From Alcanivorax sp. 24 (GTDB taxonomy: Bacteria > Pseudomonadota > Gammaproteobacteria > Pseudomonadales > Alcanivoracaceae): a stretch of 64,000 bases of DNA. The notes below the pieces were generated by a model that worked only from the letters and a program-made list of their open reading frames with translations, ran no database searches and was not told the origin of the DNA. A program made the position numbers and the translations under genes. The DNA is taken from assembly GCF_004360225.1 (NCBI RefSeq), contig NZ_SNUA01000002.1, positions 460,962 through 524,961 of the forward strand, given 5' to 3'. Positions 8,182-19,779 of this stretch are shown here, one piece after another. The stretch's first letter is position 1; the number at the start of each line of letters is the position of its first letter.

Positions 8182-10083
8182 ATGGCAACGGTAATCCCCA
8201 ATCTCAGCGCCATCCGTAACATGACCCAGGGTGAGCGGCGGCTCGGTCGGCGTTTGGAAAGCCTGCTCGAAGATGACTACACCATCTGGTACGACGTCCC
8301 CGTGGGGCGGCAGCAGCGCTACCCCGACTTCATCATTCTCCACCCCGGTCGTGGCCTGCTGTTTCTGGAGGTGAAGGACTGGAAGCCGGATACGCTCAAG
8401 CGCATCACCCCACGCGATGCCGAAATCCATACTCCCGATGGCCTGAAAACCGTCAGCAACCCGCTGCTACAAGCACGCCAGTGTGCCCTGGTGGCGATCA
8501 ATCGCCTGCAGCGCGATGAGCACCTGCAGCAAACCTCGGAACACTTCAAAGGCAAGCTGTGTTTCCCGTGGGGGCATGGCGTGGTCTTCCCCAACATCAC
8601 TCGCAAACAGTGGAACGCGCTCATCAGCGAAGAGCATCAGGAACTGGTGCTACCGGCCCATCGGCTGATCTGCAAGGACGAAATGCTGGCCACCACCGAC
8701 CCGGAAGCGTTTCAGGAGCAACTGTGGGGCATGTTTGAGTACGCCTTTGGCGAGAAGCTCACCGTCCCACAGATCGATCGCATCCGCTGGAACCTGTTCC
8801 CGGAAATCCGCATCAACGCGCCCCAGCAGAGCCTGTTTGACGGAGAGGAGGACGGGGAAGACGGAGAGGAGGGTGGCCAGGAAGAGCAGGGCGAAAACTC
8901 GCACGCCAGCGCCGAACCCAAATACAACGCCATCCCCGACATCGTCCGCGTCATGGACCTGCAACAGGAACAACTGGCCCGCAGCATGGGCGAAGGGCAT
9001 CGGGTTATTCATGGCGTCGCCGGGTCCGGCAAAACGCTGATTCTCGGCTACCGCTGCCTGCATCTGGCCCAGGCCGTCACCAAGCCGATCCTGGTGCTGT
9101 GCTTCAATATCACCCTGGCCGCCCGGCTGCGTAGCTTCATCGCCGAAAAGGGCATCGAAGAGAAAGTACAGGTACACCACTTCCACGAATGGTGCGGTCG
9201 GCAACGCAAAACCTACAACGTGGACCTTATCGAAGGCGACGCCCCCTACTGGGACCGGGAAGTGGAAACCGTTATCCAGGGCGTCGACAAAGACCAGATC
9301 CCCCGGGCCCAATACAGCGCCGTAATGATCGACGAAGGCCACGACTTCGAACAGGACTGGCTCAAACTCATCGTCCAGATGATCGACCCGGACACCAACT
9401 CCCTGCTGCTGCTCTACGACGACGCCCAGTCCATCTACAAAAAACGCAACCTGAAGTTCCCGCTCTCCAGCGCCGGCATCCAGGCCCGCGGCCGCACCAC
9501 CATTCTCAAACTCAACTACCGTAACACCCGCGAAATCCTCAGCTTCGCCTACGACTTCGCCAAGGACTTCCTGCAAGCCCAGGACGCCGACGACGACCAT
9601 ATCCCCCTGATCGCCCCGGAAGTGGCCGGTGCCAGCGGACCGGAACCGCAGTTCCGCAAGTTCGACACCTTTAACGACGAAGCCCACTACATCGCCCGCT
9701 GCATCCGCAAATGGCACCAGAACGGCCAGCCCCTCAACACCATCGCCGTGATCTACGGCCACCACTGGCAGGCCGAAACCCTGCAACGGGCTCTCAAAGC
9801 CGTCGACATCCCCAACGCCTGGCTGAAAAGTGCCACTGATAAAAAAGCCTACGACGCCAACGCCGAAAGCGTGGCGCTGCTAACCCGGCAAAGCAGCAAG
9901 GGACTGGAATTCGACACCGTGGTACTGGCGGGCCTGGGTGGATTGAAGGATGACGAAGACGGTTTGGAGAAGGAGGTGCGGCTGTTGTATGTGGGGATGA
10001 CACGAGCGCGGCAACAGTTGTTGCTGACGGGGAGTGGGGAGAATTGGGCCGTGTCGCGATTTGAAATGTCGGTAGGTAGGTGA
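8182..10083 (+). CDS. NERD-domain SF1 (UvrD/Rep-like) helicase
   Basis: A 633-aa fusion. Residues about 15-125 form a NERD (nuclease-related) domain: TQGERRLGRRLESLL, then YPDFIILHPGRGLLFLEVKDW with the Asp and Glu-x-Lys of a PD-(D/E)xK-like site. After an acidic Glu/Gly linker (about 217-240) come SF1 helicase motifs: HGVAGSGKT near residue 276, VMIDEGHDFEQDWL (motif II), LYDDAQSIYK (motif III), QSSKGLEFDTVVLAGL (motif V) and LLYVGMTRARQQL (motif VI). NERD-helicases are found in defence islands and on plasmids, but their substrate is not settled. AGGGAGCG precedes the ATG. The next gene starts at its stop codon. Confidence 0.9.
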   Translation: MATVIPNLSAIRNMTQGERRLGRRLESLLEDDYTIWYDVPVGRQQRYPDFIILHPGRGLLFLEVKDWKPDTLKRITPRDAEIHTPDGLKTVSNPLLQARQCALVAINRLQRDEHLQQTSEHFKGKLCFPWGHGVVFPNITRKQWNALISEEHQELVLPAHRLICKDEMLATTDPEAFQEQLWGMFEYAFGEKLTVPQIDRIRWNLFPEIRINAPQQSLFDGEEDGEDGEEGGQEEQGENSHASAEPKYNAIPDIVRVMDLQQEQLARSMGEGHRVIHGVAGSGKTLILGYRCLHLAQAVTKPILVLCFNITLAARLRSFIAEKGIEEKVQVHHFHEWCGRQRKTYNVDLIEGDAPYWDREVETVIQGVDKDQIPRAQYSAVMIDEGHDFEQDWLKLIVQMIDPDTNSLLLLYDDAQSIYKKRNLKFPLSSAGIQARGRTTILKLNYRNTREILSFAYDFAKDFLQAQDADDDHIPLIAPEVAGASGPEPQFRKFDTFNDEAHYIARCIRKWHQNGQPLNTIAVIYGHHWQAETLQRALKAVDIPNAWLKSATDKKAYDANAESVALLTRQSSKGLEFDTVVLAGLGGLKDDEDGLEKEVRLLYVGMTRARQQLLLTGSGENWAVSRFEMSVGR

Positions 10084-10700
10084 TCATGATTTTTAGGACA
10101 ATAGGAGGTCGAACTATTCCCATGCCCGGCCTAAATGAGAATGGTACATACGAGTACCAAAAAAACGTGATGTCACCTCTTGCGATGAGTGACCATAGGA
10201 GGCTTTTAAGGGAGGTGCTTTTTTGGCCAGACGATAGATGTAAAACCTGTGGGTATCGCGTATGGGTCTGTATATCAATTCACGGAGAGAAAAAAATTCT
10301 GGATGAGCTGGGGCCGAACTGGCCTATTCACGTTTGTAAATCGGAGATTCCGTTGCCGGATAGGGAAAGGCAGTTGAATTGCCAAGCGTCTACCGAGCTT
10401 TTCAAAAAGAAGACCAACTTAAATTGGTGGGTAGGTGGGTGGAGGCCAATTTTTGATATATCTTTGGAATATTCTGTATTGCCAGAAATGATGGAGGTTA
10501 GCTTTTATTGGAACAGAAGAAGAGAAAGTTTAAAGGTTGAGAAGAAAAATATATTGATGAATTGGACTGATCTAGAGGATGCTCGCGATAGGATTCATCA
10601 GTCTGTTGCCTTTCTAAGAATAAATAAGGCCTCGTCTGGGTTTGATGTTTCGTTGCTGGACTGTCGATTGAAAGTTTCTAATTTTATTTGTTATAAGTAA
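10080..10700 (+). CDS. AT-rich hypothetical protein with Cys cluster
   Basis: This frame of about 206 aa begins with GTG at 10080, overlapping the helicase stop by 4 bp; ATG at 10086 is an alternative. Composition is strikingly AT-rich compared with the rest of the window, so it was probably acquired horizontally. A cluster CKTCGYRVWVC followed about 25 residues later by HVC could bind zinc. Tryptophan-rich stretches follow (NLNWWVGGWRPIFDISLEY). I do not recognise the family. The coupling suggests co-expression with the NERD-helicase, perhaps as an accessory or immunity component; that is inference. Confidence 0.6.
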   Translation: MIMIFRTIGGRTIPMPGLNENGTYEYQKNVMSPLAMSDHRRLLREVLFWPDDRCKTCGYRVWVCISIHGEKKILDELGPNWPIHVCKSEIPLPDRERQLNCQASTELFKKKTNLNWWVGGWRPIFDISLEYSVLPEMMEVSFYWNRRRESLKVEKKNILMNWTDLEDARDRIHQSVAFLRINKASSGFDVSLLDCRLKVSNFICYK

Positions 10701-11353
10701 TGCGTGTTATTTTTTTGGTGTAAAAAATGGGACCGCGAGGTCAAGTCTTGCCTCTTGTGCTTTGGTGGATAGGTCAGCTAGATAGCTAACTAGACCACAA
10801 AGAGTTGATCCCCTCCTCACACAAAGAAAACCCCAGCGAATGGTCGGGAGGGTATGTTTCCAATCCCGCACTTGGGAGGCTGGGCTGGAAATCGGATCGG
10901 GACGCTAGGAGCCCTTTTTGTGCATATCTCACACGAAGTTGAAAGGACTTAAACCCGCTCAATCACCGTAGCAATCTCCTAACCCAAGCCAATGCCCGTG
11001 GTCGCCAAGCCGAGTTGGACATCTTTCCACTGCATGGTGCTCAGCAGCGGACATCGATATACGGAGCGAGCATCGGAACAGTCCAGAGGGTACCCAAGGC
11101 GATGGTGCCGTCGTCTACAGATTCAGTTTTTCTTCCACACGGTTCAGCAGCTTTCGGCCTTCGGGTCCGGAGTGGATATCTGATAATGGCTATTGGCTCC
11201 TTGGATTCGATAGCTGTGTTCACTTGCAGTGATTTCATTGCATGAAATTCTAAGACTAAAGCATGAAATTGTCTTTGATGGATTGACCATCTTTTGATCT
11301 GAATGTACATATGTAGTGGTGTTGGCGTAGAAAAATACTAAATATGGTGCTTT
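10701..11353. other. Gene-free region holding a fadA remnant and the immA promoter
   Basis: The 653 bp contain a decayed copy of the fadA terminator (AAAACCCCAGCG at about 10829), a decayed fadA 3' end (10949-11165) and then an AT-rich stretch. A candidate promoter for the ImmA/IrrE gene is TTGACC at 11283-11288 with TACATA at 11306-11311, a 17-bp spacer. No intact coding frame is supported. Confidence 0.6.
10949..11165 (-). pseudogene. Decayed fadA 3'-end remnant, copy 1
   Basis: Starting from a preserved TTAAACCCGCTCAATCACCG (the complement of the fadA stop and last codons), this stretch aligns with the intact fadA 3' end at 13305 onward for roughly 215 bp, with many substitutions and frame-breaking changes. 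Preserved islands include AACCCAAGCCAATGC and AAGGCGATGG. It has the same orientation as fadA. Confidence 0.82.
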
Positions 11354-12052
11354 ATGGATCCGGCGATTAAACAGTACATTGGACTTCAGGCCAGGCAACT
11401 TCATGGGCAAATATGGTCACAGAGGGAGAGGTTGTTTCCTAATGGCGACTGGACGCCAACTCAGCTTTGTGACCCGCGTATTGCTTGTGAGGTCCTAGAT
11501 ATTAGCTACGAGGAGCTTCCCTACATTGACTCAAGGTTCGCACGAGCTGATGAAGGTAAGGTGCTTGCTGGTCTTATCGATCGCCAGGCAGGGCGAATTG
11601 TCGTTAGTGACGCTCTGCCTGATCCGGTTATGAGATTTACTGCAGCCCATGAAGTCGGACATTGGTGTCTTCACCCTGGACACATTTTACATCGGGATAT
11701 GCCTGTTAGTGGGTCAGATGTGCCTTCTCTGCGATCGGAAATTGAACAGCAGGCAGATTATTTTGCGGCATGTTTCTTGATGCCGAAAAAATCTATCATT
11801 AAGGCTTTTCAGAATAGGTTCAGAGTGCAGTTGCCATTGCATTTTACTGATGTCCTAGCTTATTGGCTGTCCCCTAATGATGCAGATTCATTAATATCTG
11901 CTCCTCAGAGTTCCTTGGCAAGGGAAAAAGCTTTGGCTCAGTGCACAGGCCTTACCAGTCAACGATTTCAATCTTTAGCAGATGAATTTAAAGTTTCAGT
12001 TGGAGCAATGGCCCTCCGTATTCGTGAGTTGGGCCTTGTCAGTTGGCCATGA
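11354..12052 (+). CDS. ImmA/IrrE-family metallopeptidase
   Basis: A 232-aa protein with the zinc-peptidase motif HEVGHWCLH near residue 99 and a downstream EIEQQADYFAACFLMP helix that supplies the third ligand. ImmA/IrrE peptidases cleave HTH repressors: phage ImmR, or DdrO in the DNA-damage response. No repressor gene is adjacent here, and I see no N-terminal HTH of the XRE type. The C-terminal segment (TSQRFQSLADEFKVSVGAMALRIRELG) looks like a helical DNA-binding or dimerisation region. Codon use is more AT-rich than in the core genes. It sits as cargo between two fadA remnants. Confidence 0.86.
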   Translation: MDPAIKQYIGLQARQLHGQIWSQRERLFPNGDWTPTQLCDPRIACEVLDISYEELPYIDSRFARADEGKVLAGLIDRQAGRIVVSDALPDPVMRFTAAHEVGHWCLHPGHILHRDMPVSGSDVPSLRSEIEQQADYFAACFLMPKKSIIKAFQNRFRVQLPLHFTDVLAYWLSPNDADSLISAPQSSLAREKALAQCTGLTSQRFQSLADEFKVSVGAMALRIRELGLVSWP

Positions 12053-12171
12053 ATGAGCGTTTGAGAACGATGGATAGGAATTAGCCCTTGCCTTTCATCC
12101 CATTCGGGACAGGTCTTGACTCTTTTGCCTTGATGACTAGGCGGCAAAGAACTGATGCCTCCGATGCAAAG

Positions 12172-12201
12172 AAAACCCCGGCGGATGGCCGGAGTTTTTT
12201 T
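12172..12201. terminator. Rho-independent terminator (captured fadA terminator)
   Basis: AAAACCCCGGC and GCCGGAGTTTTTTT form a stem with one mismatch and a T7 tract. It can serve the upstream plus-strand ImmA/IrrE gene. By position it corresponds to the terminator downstream of fadA at 13238-13274. Confidence 0.7.
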
Positions 12202-12296
12202 GATTTTCAGTCCCATCCTTGGGAGGTGGAGCTGGAGATCGGATCGAGGCGCTAGACGCCCTTTTGGGGGAGGCGTATCCACACGAAATAAAGGAC

Positions 12297-12515
<219 letters not shown>

Positions 12516-12541
12516 CGCGAAGGAAGCAGACTAATGATCGT

Positions 12542-12835
12542 TCAAAGATGTCGCGTAACGTCCTGTCTGGCGTGAAGAATTCGAATGACTTGCAATTCTT
12601 GCTGGTGAATTCGATAGAAAATGATATGACTGGAAACGGAAGCGCTGTATACATCGGAGGATAGCTCAGGTCGCGCCTTGCCGGTCTTCGGTTGCCGGAG
12701 CAGTTGCCAGAGTTTGGCTTTGAGCGAGTTCATGTACTCGTCCGATCTGGTCATGCCCCAATGGCGCGATCCGTATTGGTGGATGGAGCGCAAATCCTCG
12801 CGGGCGGCGGGCGAGATGATCAGAGAAAGCGTCAT
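12542..12835 (-). CDS. parE: ParE/RelE-family toxin
   Basis: A 97-aa protein with the RelE/ParE fold pattern: N-terminal LIISPAAREDLRSIHQYGSRHWG, central LLRQPKTGKARPEL, and C-terminal HIIFYRIHQQELQVIRILHARQDVTRHL, which is the usual strand and tail of ParE toxins (gyrase or mRNA targets within the superfamily). Its ATG overlaps the last base of the antitoxin stop, so the pair is translationally coupled. It lies just before the fadA remnant at the end of its module. Confidence 0.88.
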   Translation of the reverse strand: MTLSLIISPAAREDLRSIHQYGSRHWGMTRSDEYMNSLKAKLWQLLRQPKTGKARPELSSDVYSASVSSHIIFYRIHQQELQVIRILHARQDVTRHL

Positions 12836-13092
12836 CAGGTATTGATGTCTTCAAACAGGCGGTCGAGTCCGGCCTTGCTGTCAACATGGATGCCTTGGCC
12901 CTGGTTCAATTGCAGGATGCCTTCTTGAAGCTGTTCGCGTAGTCGAGCCAGTTTGAGTTCGTTGACCCATTCCTCGTGGGTTTCCACGAACCGCAGGGCT
13001 TCCCGGACCACCTCACTGGCGTTGTTGTATAGGCCGCTGTCCACTTTGGCTTTGATACGGGCTTCGAGTTCGGGGGTTAGTGAGACGTGCAT
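12835..13092 (-). CDS. parD: ParD-family antitoxin
   Basis: An 85-aa CopG/ParD-type antitoxin. The N-terminal ribbon-helix-helix reads MHVSLTPELEARIKAKVDSG, followed by YNNASEVVREALRFVETHE, which is diagnostic of ParD. The start at 13092 is chosen because AGGAGAGTGGGC precedes it and the RHH strand begins there. The C-terminal GLDRLFEDINT tail would wrap the toxin. Palindromes at 13115-13128 and 13141-13157 lie just upstream and are candidate operators. Confidence 0.88.
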   Translation of the reverse strand: MHVSLTPELEARIKAKVDSGLYNNASEVVREALRFVETHEEWVNELKLARLREQLQEGILQLNQGQGIHVDSKAGLDRLFEDINT

Positions 13093-13114
13093 GCCCACTC
13101 TCCTGAGGGTGAGG

Positions 13115-13157
13115 GTATCGTTAGATACTAGTCCTGCTACATAGATTGTCAATCTAT
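13115..13157. promoter_or_regulatory. Palindromic operators upstream of parD
   Basis: GTATCGTTAGATAC (13115-13128) and ATAGATTGTCAATCTAT (13141-13157) are two short palindromes 22 bp or more before the antitoxin start. ParD-type RHH proteins bind such sites for autorepression. Confidence 0.55.
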
Positions 13158-13237
13158 GGATTGCCTGATGTGGCGATCTATTTGAAGGGCTCCGTGCGGT
13201 TGGAAGTCTTTGACCCATGCTACATAGAGGTTGAGAC

Positions 13238-13274
13238 GAAAAAAGCCCCAGCGGTAAACCCGCTGGGGCTTTTG
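13238..13274 (-). terminator. Rho-independent terminator of fadBA
   Basis: AGCCCCAGCGG and CCGCTGGGGCT flank a short loop, with an A-run at 13238-13243 that becomes a T-tract on the minus strand. It lies about 30 bp past the fadA stop. TTTT on the other side may make it bidirectional. Confidence 0.85.
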
Positions 13275-13304
13275 GGCTCTTGGCAACGGTGTAAGAGAGG
13301 GCGA

Positions 13305-16652
<3,348 letters not shown>

Positions 16653-17198
16653 AAGATTGCTCTCCAGTCCCAAAGTCCGCGGCGTGTCGCCGCATTTGGT
16701 GAGCCTGCTTCCGCCTCCGTGGAGGCCCGTGTGCCAGCACGTGAGTAAACACTCACATGAATGGCGAAACCATGAATCCGGATGCCGTACCCGATGGTGC
16801 GTGGCAGGCGAGTTCCAAAGTGCGCCCGATGTTCTCGGGCCGCGCCGCGCCAGGCCGGGGCCTGGTCCAGCGACACGGGGGCGTCGGGCGCGCTTTGGGG
16901 CCGCCTGATGCGTGCCAAGCATGGGCATCTCTGTGCCACTTGTTAACACCTCCAGCGACGTAATGTCCTGAAGCCCCCGGATTAAATCGTCATTCCGCGT
17001 GCTGGTGCGGTATCCGGATTGGGCGCCAAGTATAGGAAAGCGGGCGCGGTTTATTTAGCCCCTTTTGTGACTTTATGGTCGGAGAAGGGACTTTCATGGT
17101 TGCCGCCCGCGCCCTGGCCCTTTAAATGCATTGACCCAGTATACCCGTCGACCCTGTATACTCAGCCCCCGCTTCAAATTGATGAAAGGGTGTCCGCC
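16653..17198. other. Divergent fadB/recJ control region
   Basis: No gene is supported in these 546 bp. They must hold the fadBA promoter on the minus strand and the recJ promoter on the plus strand. The clearest signal is a palindrome at 16741-16756. Confidence 0.5.
16741..16756. promoter_or_regulatory. Palindrome GTGAGTAAACACTCAC upstream of fadB
   Basis: GTGAGT and ACTCAC arms are separated by AAAC, about 90 bp upstream of the fadB start. This is a plausible operator for a fatty-acid-responsive TetR or GntR regulator. It does not match the PsrA or FadR consensus as I know them. Confidence 0.45.
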
Positions 17199-18896
17199 GT
17201 GGTCCGTGCTTTCCCTACCATTCGCCGCCGTCATGTGGAAATCCCCGCCGGTCTGGCCGAGGTGCCGCCGTTGCTGGCACGCATCCTGGCGGCGCGGGGC
17301 ATGAGCGGCGCCGAGGAGCTGGACCTGAGCCTGAACCGCCTGCCGCACCCGCGTCAATTCGGTGGCCTGGAGCAGGCGGTGGCGCTGCTGCTGCAAGCGC
17401 GGCGCGAGCATTGGCGGGTGTGCGTGGTGGGCGATTACGACGCCGACGGCGCCACCGCCACCGCCGTGATGGTAAAGGGCCTGCAACAGCTCGGCTTCGT
17501 CCGTCCCGACTATTTGGTGCCGGACCGCTTCGAATACGGTTACGGCCTGTCGCCGGCCATTGTCGACCTGGCCCGGGAGCGTTACCAGCCGGATTTGTTG
17601 ATCACCGTGGACAACGGCATCGCCAGTATCGATGGCGTGGCGGCGGCCCGGGCCGCCGGCCTGCGGGTGCTGATCACCGACCACCATTTGCCCGGCGACA
17701 CGCTCCCCGAGGCCGACGCCATTCTCAACCCCCGTCTGTGCGAGGAGGGCTTTCCCGCCGCCAACCTGGCCGGCGTTGGCGTGGCCTTCTATGTGTTGAT
17801 GGCGTTGCAGAGCGCGCTGGAACTGCGCGGCCGGGTGGTGGACCTGCTCGATCTGGTGGCGCTGGGCACGGTGGCGGACGTGGTGGTGCTGGACGGCGCC
17901 AACCGCATTCTGGTGGAACAAGGGCTGCGGCGGCTGCGCGCCGGCCAGGGTTCACCGGGCGTGCGGGCGCTGCTGCGGGTGGCCGGCCGTGATTCGTCCC
18001 GTGTGGTGGCCGCTGATCTGGGTTTCGCCGCCGGCCCGCGTCTGAATGCCGCCGGGCGCCTGTCGGACATGAGCCACGGCATCGAGTGTCTGCTGGCGGA
18101 GAGCGATGCCGAAGCCGAGCGCCACGCCCAGGAATTGGACACCATCAACCGCGAGCGGCGCGGCATCGAGCAGGGCATGCGCGAGGCCGCCATGGCCGAG
18201 GTGGCGCGGCTCACCGGACCGCCGCCGGCGGCGCTGTGCCTGCATGGTGACGACTGGCACGAAGGGGTGGTGGGCATTCTCGCCTCGCGGGTCAAGGAGG
18301 CGCTGAACCGGCCGGTGATCGCCTTCGCCCCGGCCCGGCAACAGGGCCTGCTGAAGGGCTCTGGCCGTTCCATTCCCGGCCTGCATCTGCGCGATGTGCT
18401 GGACGCGGTGGCCACCGGCCATCCCGGTCTGCTGCAGAAGTTCGGCGGCCACGCCATGGCCGCCGGGCTGACCCTGGAGCGCCGTCATCTGGCCGAGTTC
18501 ACCGAGGCGTTCCAGGCGGCGGTGACGGCCCAGGCCGACGAGGATGTGTTTCTGGACGTTATCGACACCGATGGCGAGCTGGGCGAGGTGGATATCACTC
18601 TGGCCAACGCTGAACTGCTCAGCCACCGTTTCCCCTGGGGCCAGGGGTTCCCGCCGCCGCGTTTCGACGGGGTGTTCGAGGTGCTTAACCACCGGGTGGT
18701 GGGGGAGCGCCACCTCAAGCTGACCCTGGGGTTGCCGGACGTGGGCGCGGCGGTGGACGGTATTTTCTTCAACGCGCCGGTGGCGGACCTGCCCACCCGG
18801 ATTCAGCGGGTGGAGGGCATCTACCGGCTGGAAGTGAATGAATTCCGCGGCCAGCGCAATCCGCAGTTGCTGTTTGAGCATTTGCAGGTGGTGTGA
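17199..18896 (+). CDS. recJ: Single-strand-specific 5'-3' exonuclease RecJ
   Basis: A DHH-family nuclease of about 565 aa used in recombination and mismatch repair. Motif I is VVGDYDADGATATAV, motif II lies in TVDNGIASIDG, and the DHH motif itself is in ITDHHLPGDTLPEADAILNP. The C-terminal DHHA1 region shows LKGSGRSIPGLHLRDVL and FGGHAMAAGLTL. GTG at 17199 is preferred because GAAAGG lies 9 nt upstream; GTG at 17190 is in frame but has no spacing to it. Family members start at a similar point (RRR before the PAGLAEVPPLL segment). Confidence 0.93.
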   Translation: MVRAFPTIRRRHVEIPAGLAEVPPLLARILAARGMSGAEELDLSLNRLPHPRQFGGLEQAVALLLQARREHWRVCVVGDYDADGATATAVMVKGLQQLGFVRPDYLVPDRFEYGYGLSPAIVDLARERYQPDLLITVDNGIASIDGVAAARAAGLRVLITDHHLPGDTLPEADAILNPRLCEEGFPAANLAGVGVAFYVLMALQSALELRGRVVDLLDLVALGTVADVVVLDGANRILVEQGLRRLRAGQGSPGVRALLRVAGRDSSRVVAADLGFAAGPRLNAAGRLSDMSHGIECLLAESDAEAERHAQELDTINRERRGIEQGMREAAMAEVARLTGPPPAALCLHGDDWHEGVVGILASRVKEALNRPVIAFAPARQQGLLKGSGRSIPGLHLRDVLDAVATGHPGLLQKFGGHAMAAGLTLERRHLAEFTEAFQAAVTAQADEDVFLDVIDTDGELGEVDITLANAELLSHRFPWGQGFPPPRFDGVFEVLNHRVVGERHLKLTLGLPDVGAAVDGIFFNAPVADLPTRIQRVEGIYRLEVNEFRGQRNPQLLFEHLQVV

Positions 18897-18902
18897 AAAG
18901 GC

Positions 18903-19036
18903 GCTTGCACGCAGCACGCTCGCACGCGAATGAGGAGGCGGCCATTGGCCGCGCCTTCAATGAAGGACAAGGCGTTGACTGAGAGAAAGAGGCCACAACG
19001 CTTTTCGCTGCGTGTTGCGTGTTGCGTGTTGCGTTT
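18903..19036. repeat. Class C repeat pair (GCACGC.. / GTGTTGCG..)
   Basis: GCTTGCACGCAGCACGC at about 18903-18919 faces TGCGTGTTGCGTGTTGCG (period 7) at 19009-19036. These are the complement-oriented arms of the class C repeat described at 19503-19703. The remainder of 18897-19215 holds no gene that I can support. Confidence 0.6.
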
Positions 19037-19215
19037 CAGGTGTCTCCCCCCGGGGACTTTGCTAGCATTGCTCTTCGCGCCTGACCGCGCCTTAACGATT
19101 GCGCGCCCCGCCGCCTTCGCGGCTTGGCGCTAACGCCGGCCCAAAAGGCCGGATTGACCATCCCCCGGCGGCTATCGCCATCCCGGGGAGCAGCGACCCT
19201 TAACGGAGGGGAGAC

Positions 19216-19500
19216 ATGAAAACAATTCACAAGCATCGCCTGGACATCTCGAGCCAGGTGCAGGAGCTGCGTTTGCCCGAGGACGGCACCGTTCTGCGGG
19301 TGGACTACGTGGCCCAGGAAGCCTTGATTTATATGTGGGTGGAAGTGGACGCCGACACCGTCATCGACACGCCGAAGGAAACCCGGCGCTTCAAGGTGTT
19401 CGCCACCGGCAGCGGTATTCCCGACAACGCCCGCTACATCGGCACCACCCTGGATACCCTCAAACCGGAGGCGTATCACGTTTTTGAGTTGAAGGATTAG
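19216..19500 (+). CDS. Small conserved hypothetical protein, 94 aa
   Basis: A 94-aa soluble protein, probably beta-rich: DISSQVQELRLPEDGTVLRVDYV, then ALIYMWVEVDAD and TRRFKVFATGSGIP. It resembles the small DUF7352-type proteins seen in phage and bacterial genomes, but I cannot assign a function. GGAGGGGAGAC precedes the ATG with good spacing, supporting real translation. Repetitive DNA of class C flanks both sides. Confidence 0.62.
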   Translation: MKTIHKHRLDISSQVQELRLPEDGTVLRVDYVAQEALIYMWVEVDADTVIDTPKETRRFKVFATGSGIPDNARYIGTTLDTLKPEAYHVFELKD

Positions 19501-19502
19501 AC

Positions 19503-19703
19503 GACGCTTACACGCAACACGCAACACGCAACACGCAACACGCAACACGCAACACGCAACACGCTGGCACGCTGGCACGCAAAGACAGGAGCCCGGCTGA
19601 TGGTAGGCATCATGGTGATTCACTTTCCCGGGTAATCCGGCCTTTCCAACAGGCCCCGGGGCCGGCAAGTATGGCGTGCCGGCGTGTTGCGTGTAAGCGT
19701 GCC
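19503..19703. repeat. Class C repeat: ACACGCA array with inverted partner
   Basis: Seven perfect copies of ACACGCA run from 19510 to 19558, followed by CTGGCACGCTGGCACGC. The start (ACGCTTACACGCAACAC) is matched in inverse by GTGTTGCGTGTAAGCGTG at about 19684-19701. The element lies immediately upstream of prfB. Confidence 0.78.
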
Positions 19704-19779
19704 CCTCGTCAGTCGCCCCACAAACCGCTAAAATCCCCGCCTTTCCCCATTCATTTGAGACGATTCGAGTAGACGCCTT

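Noticed and set aside
19503..19570. Possible CRISPR array.
   Set aside because: The unit is only 7 bp with no spacers, so it is a simple tandem repeat. The 15-bp repeats at 63776 also lack spacers.
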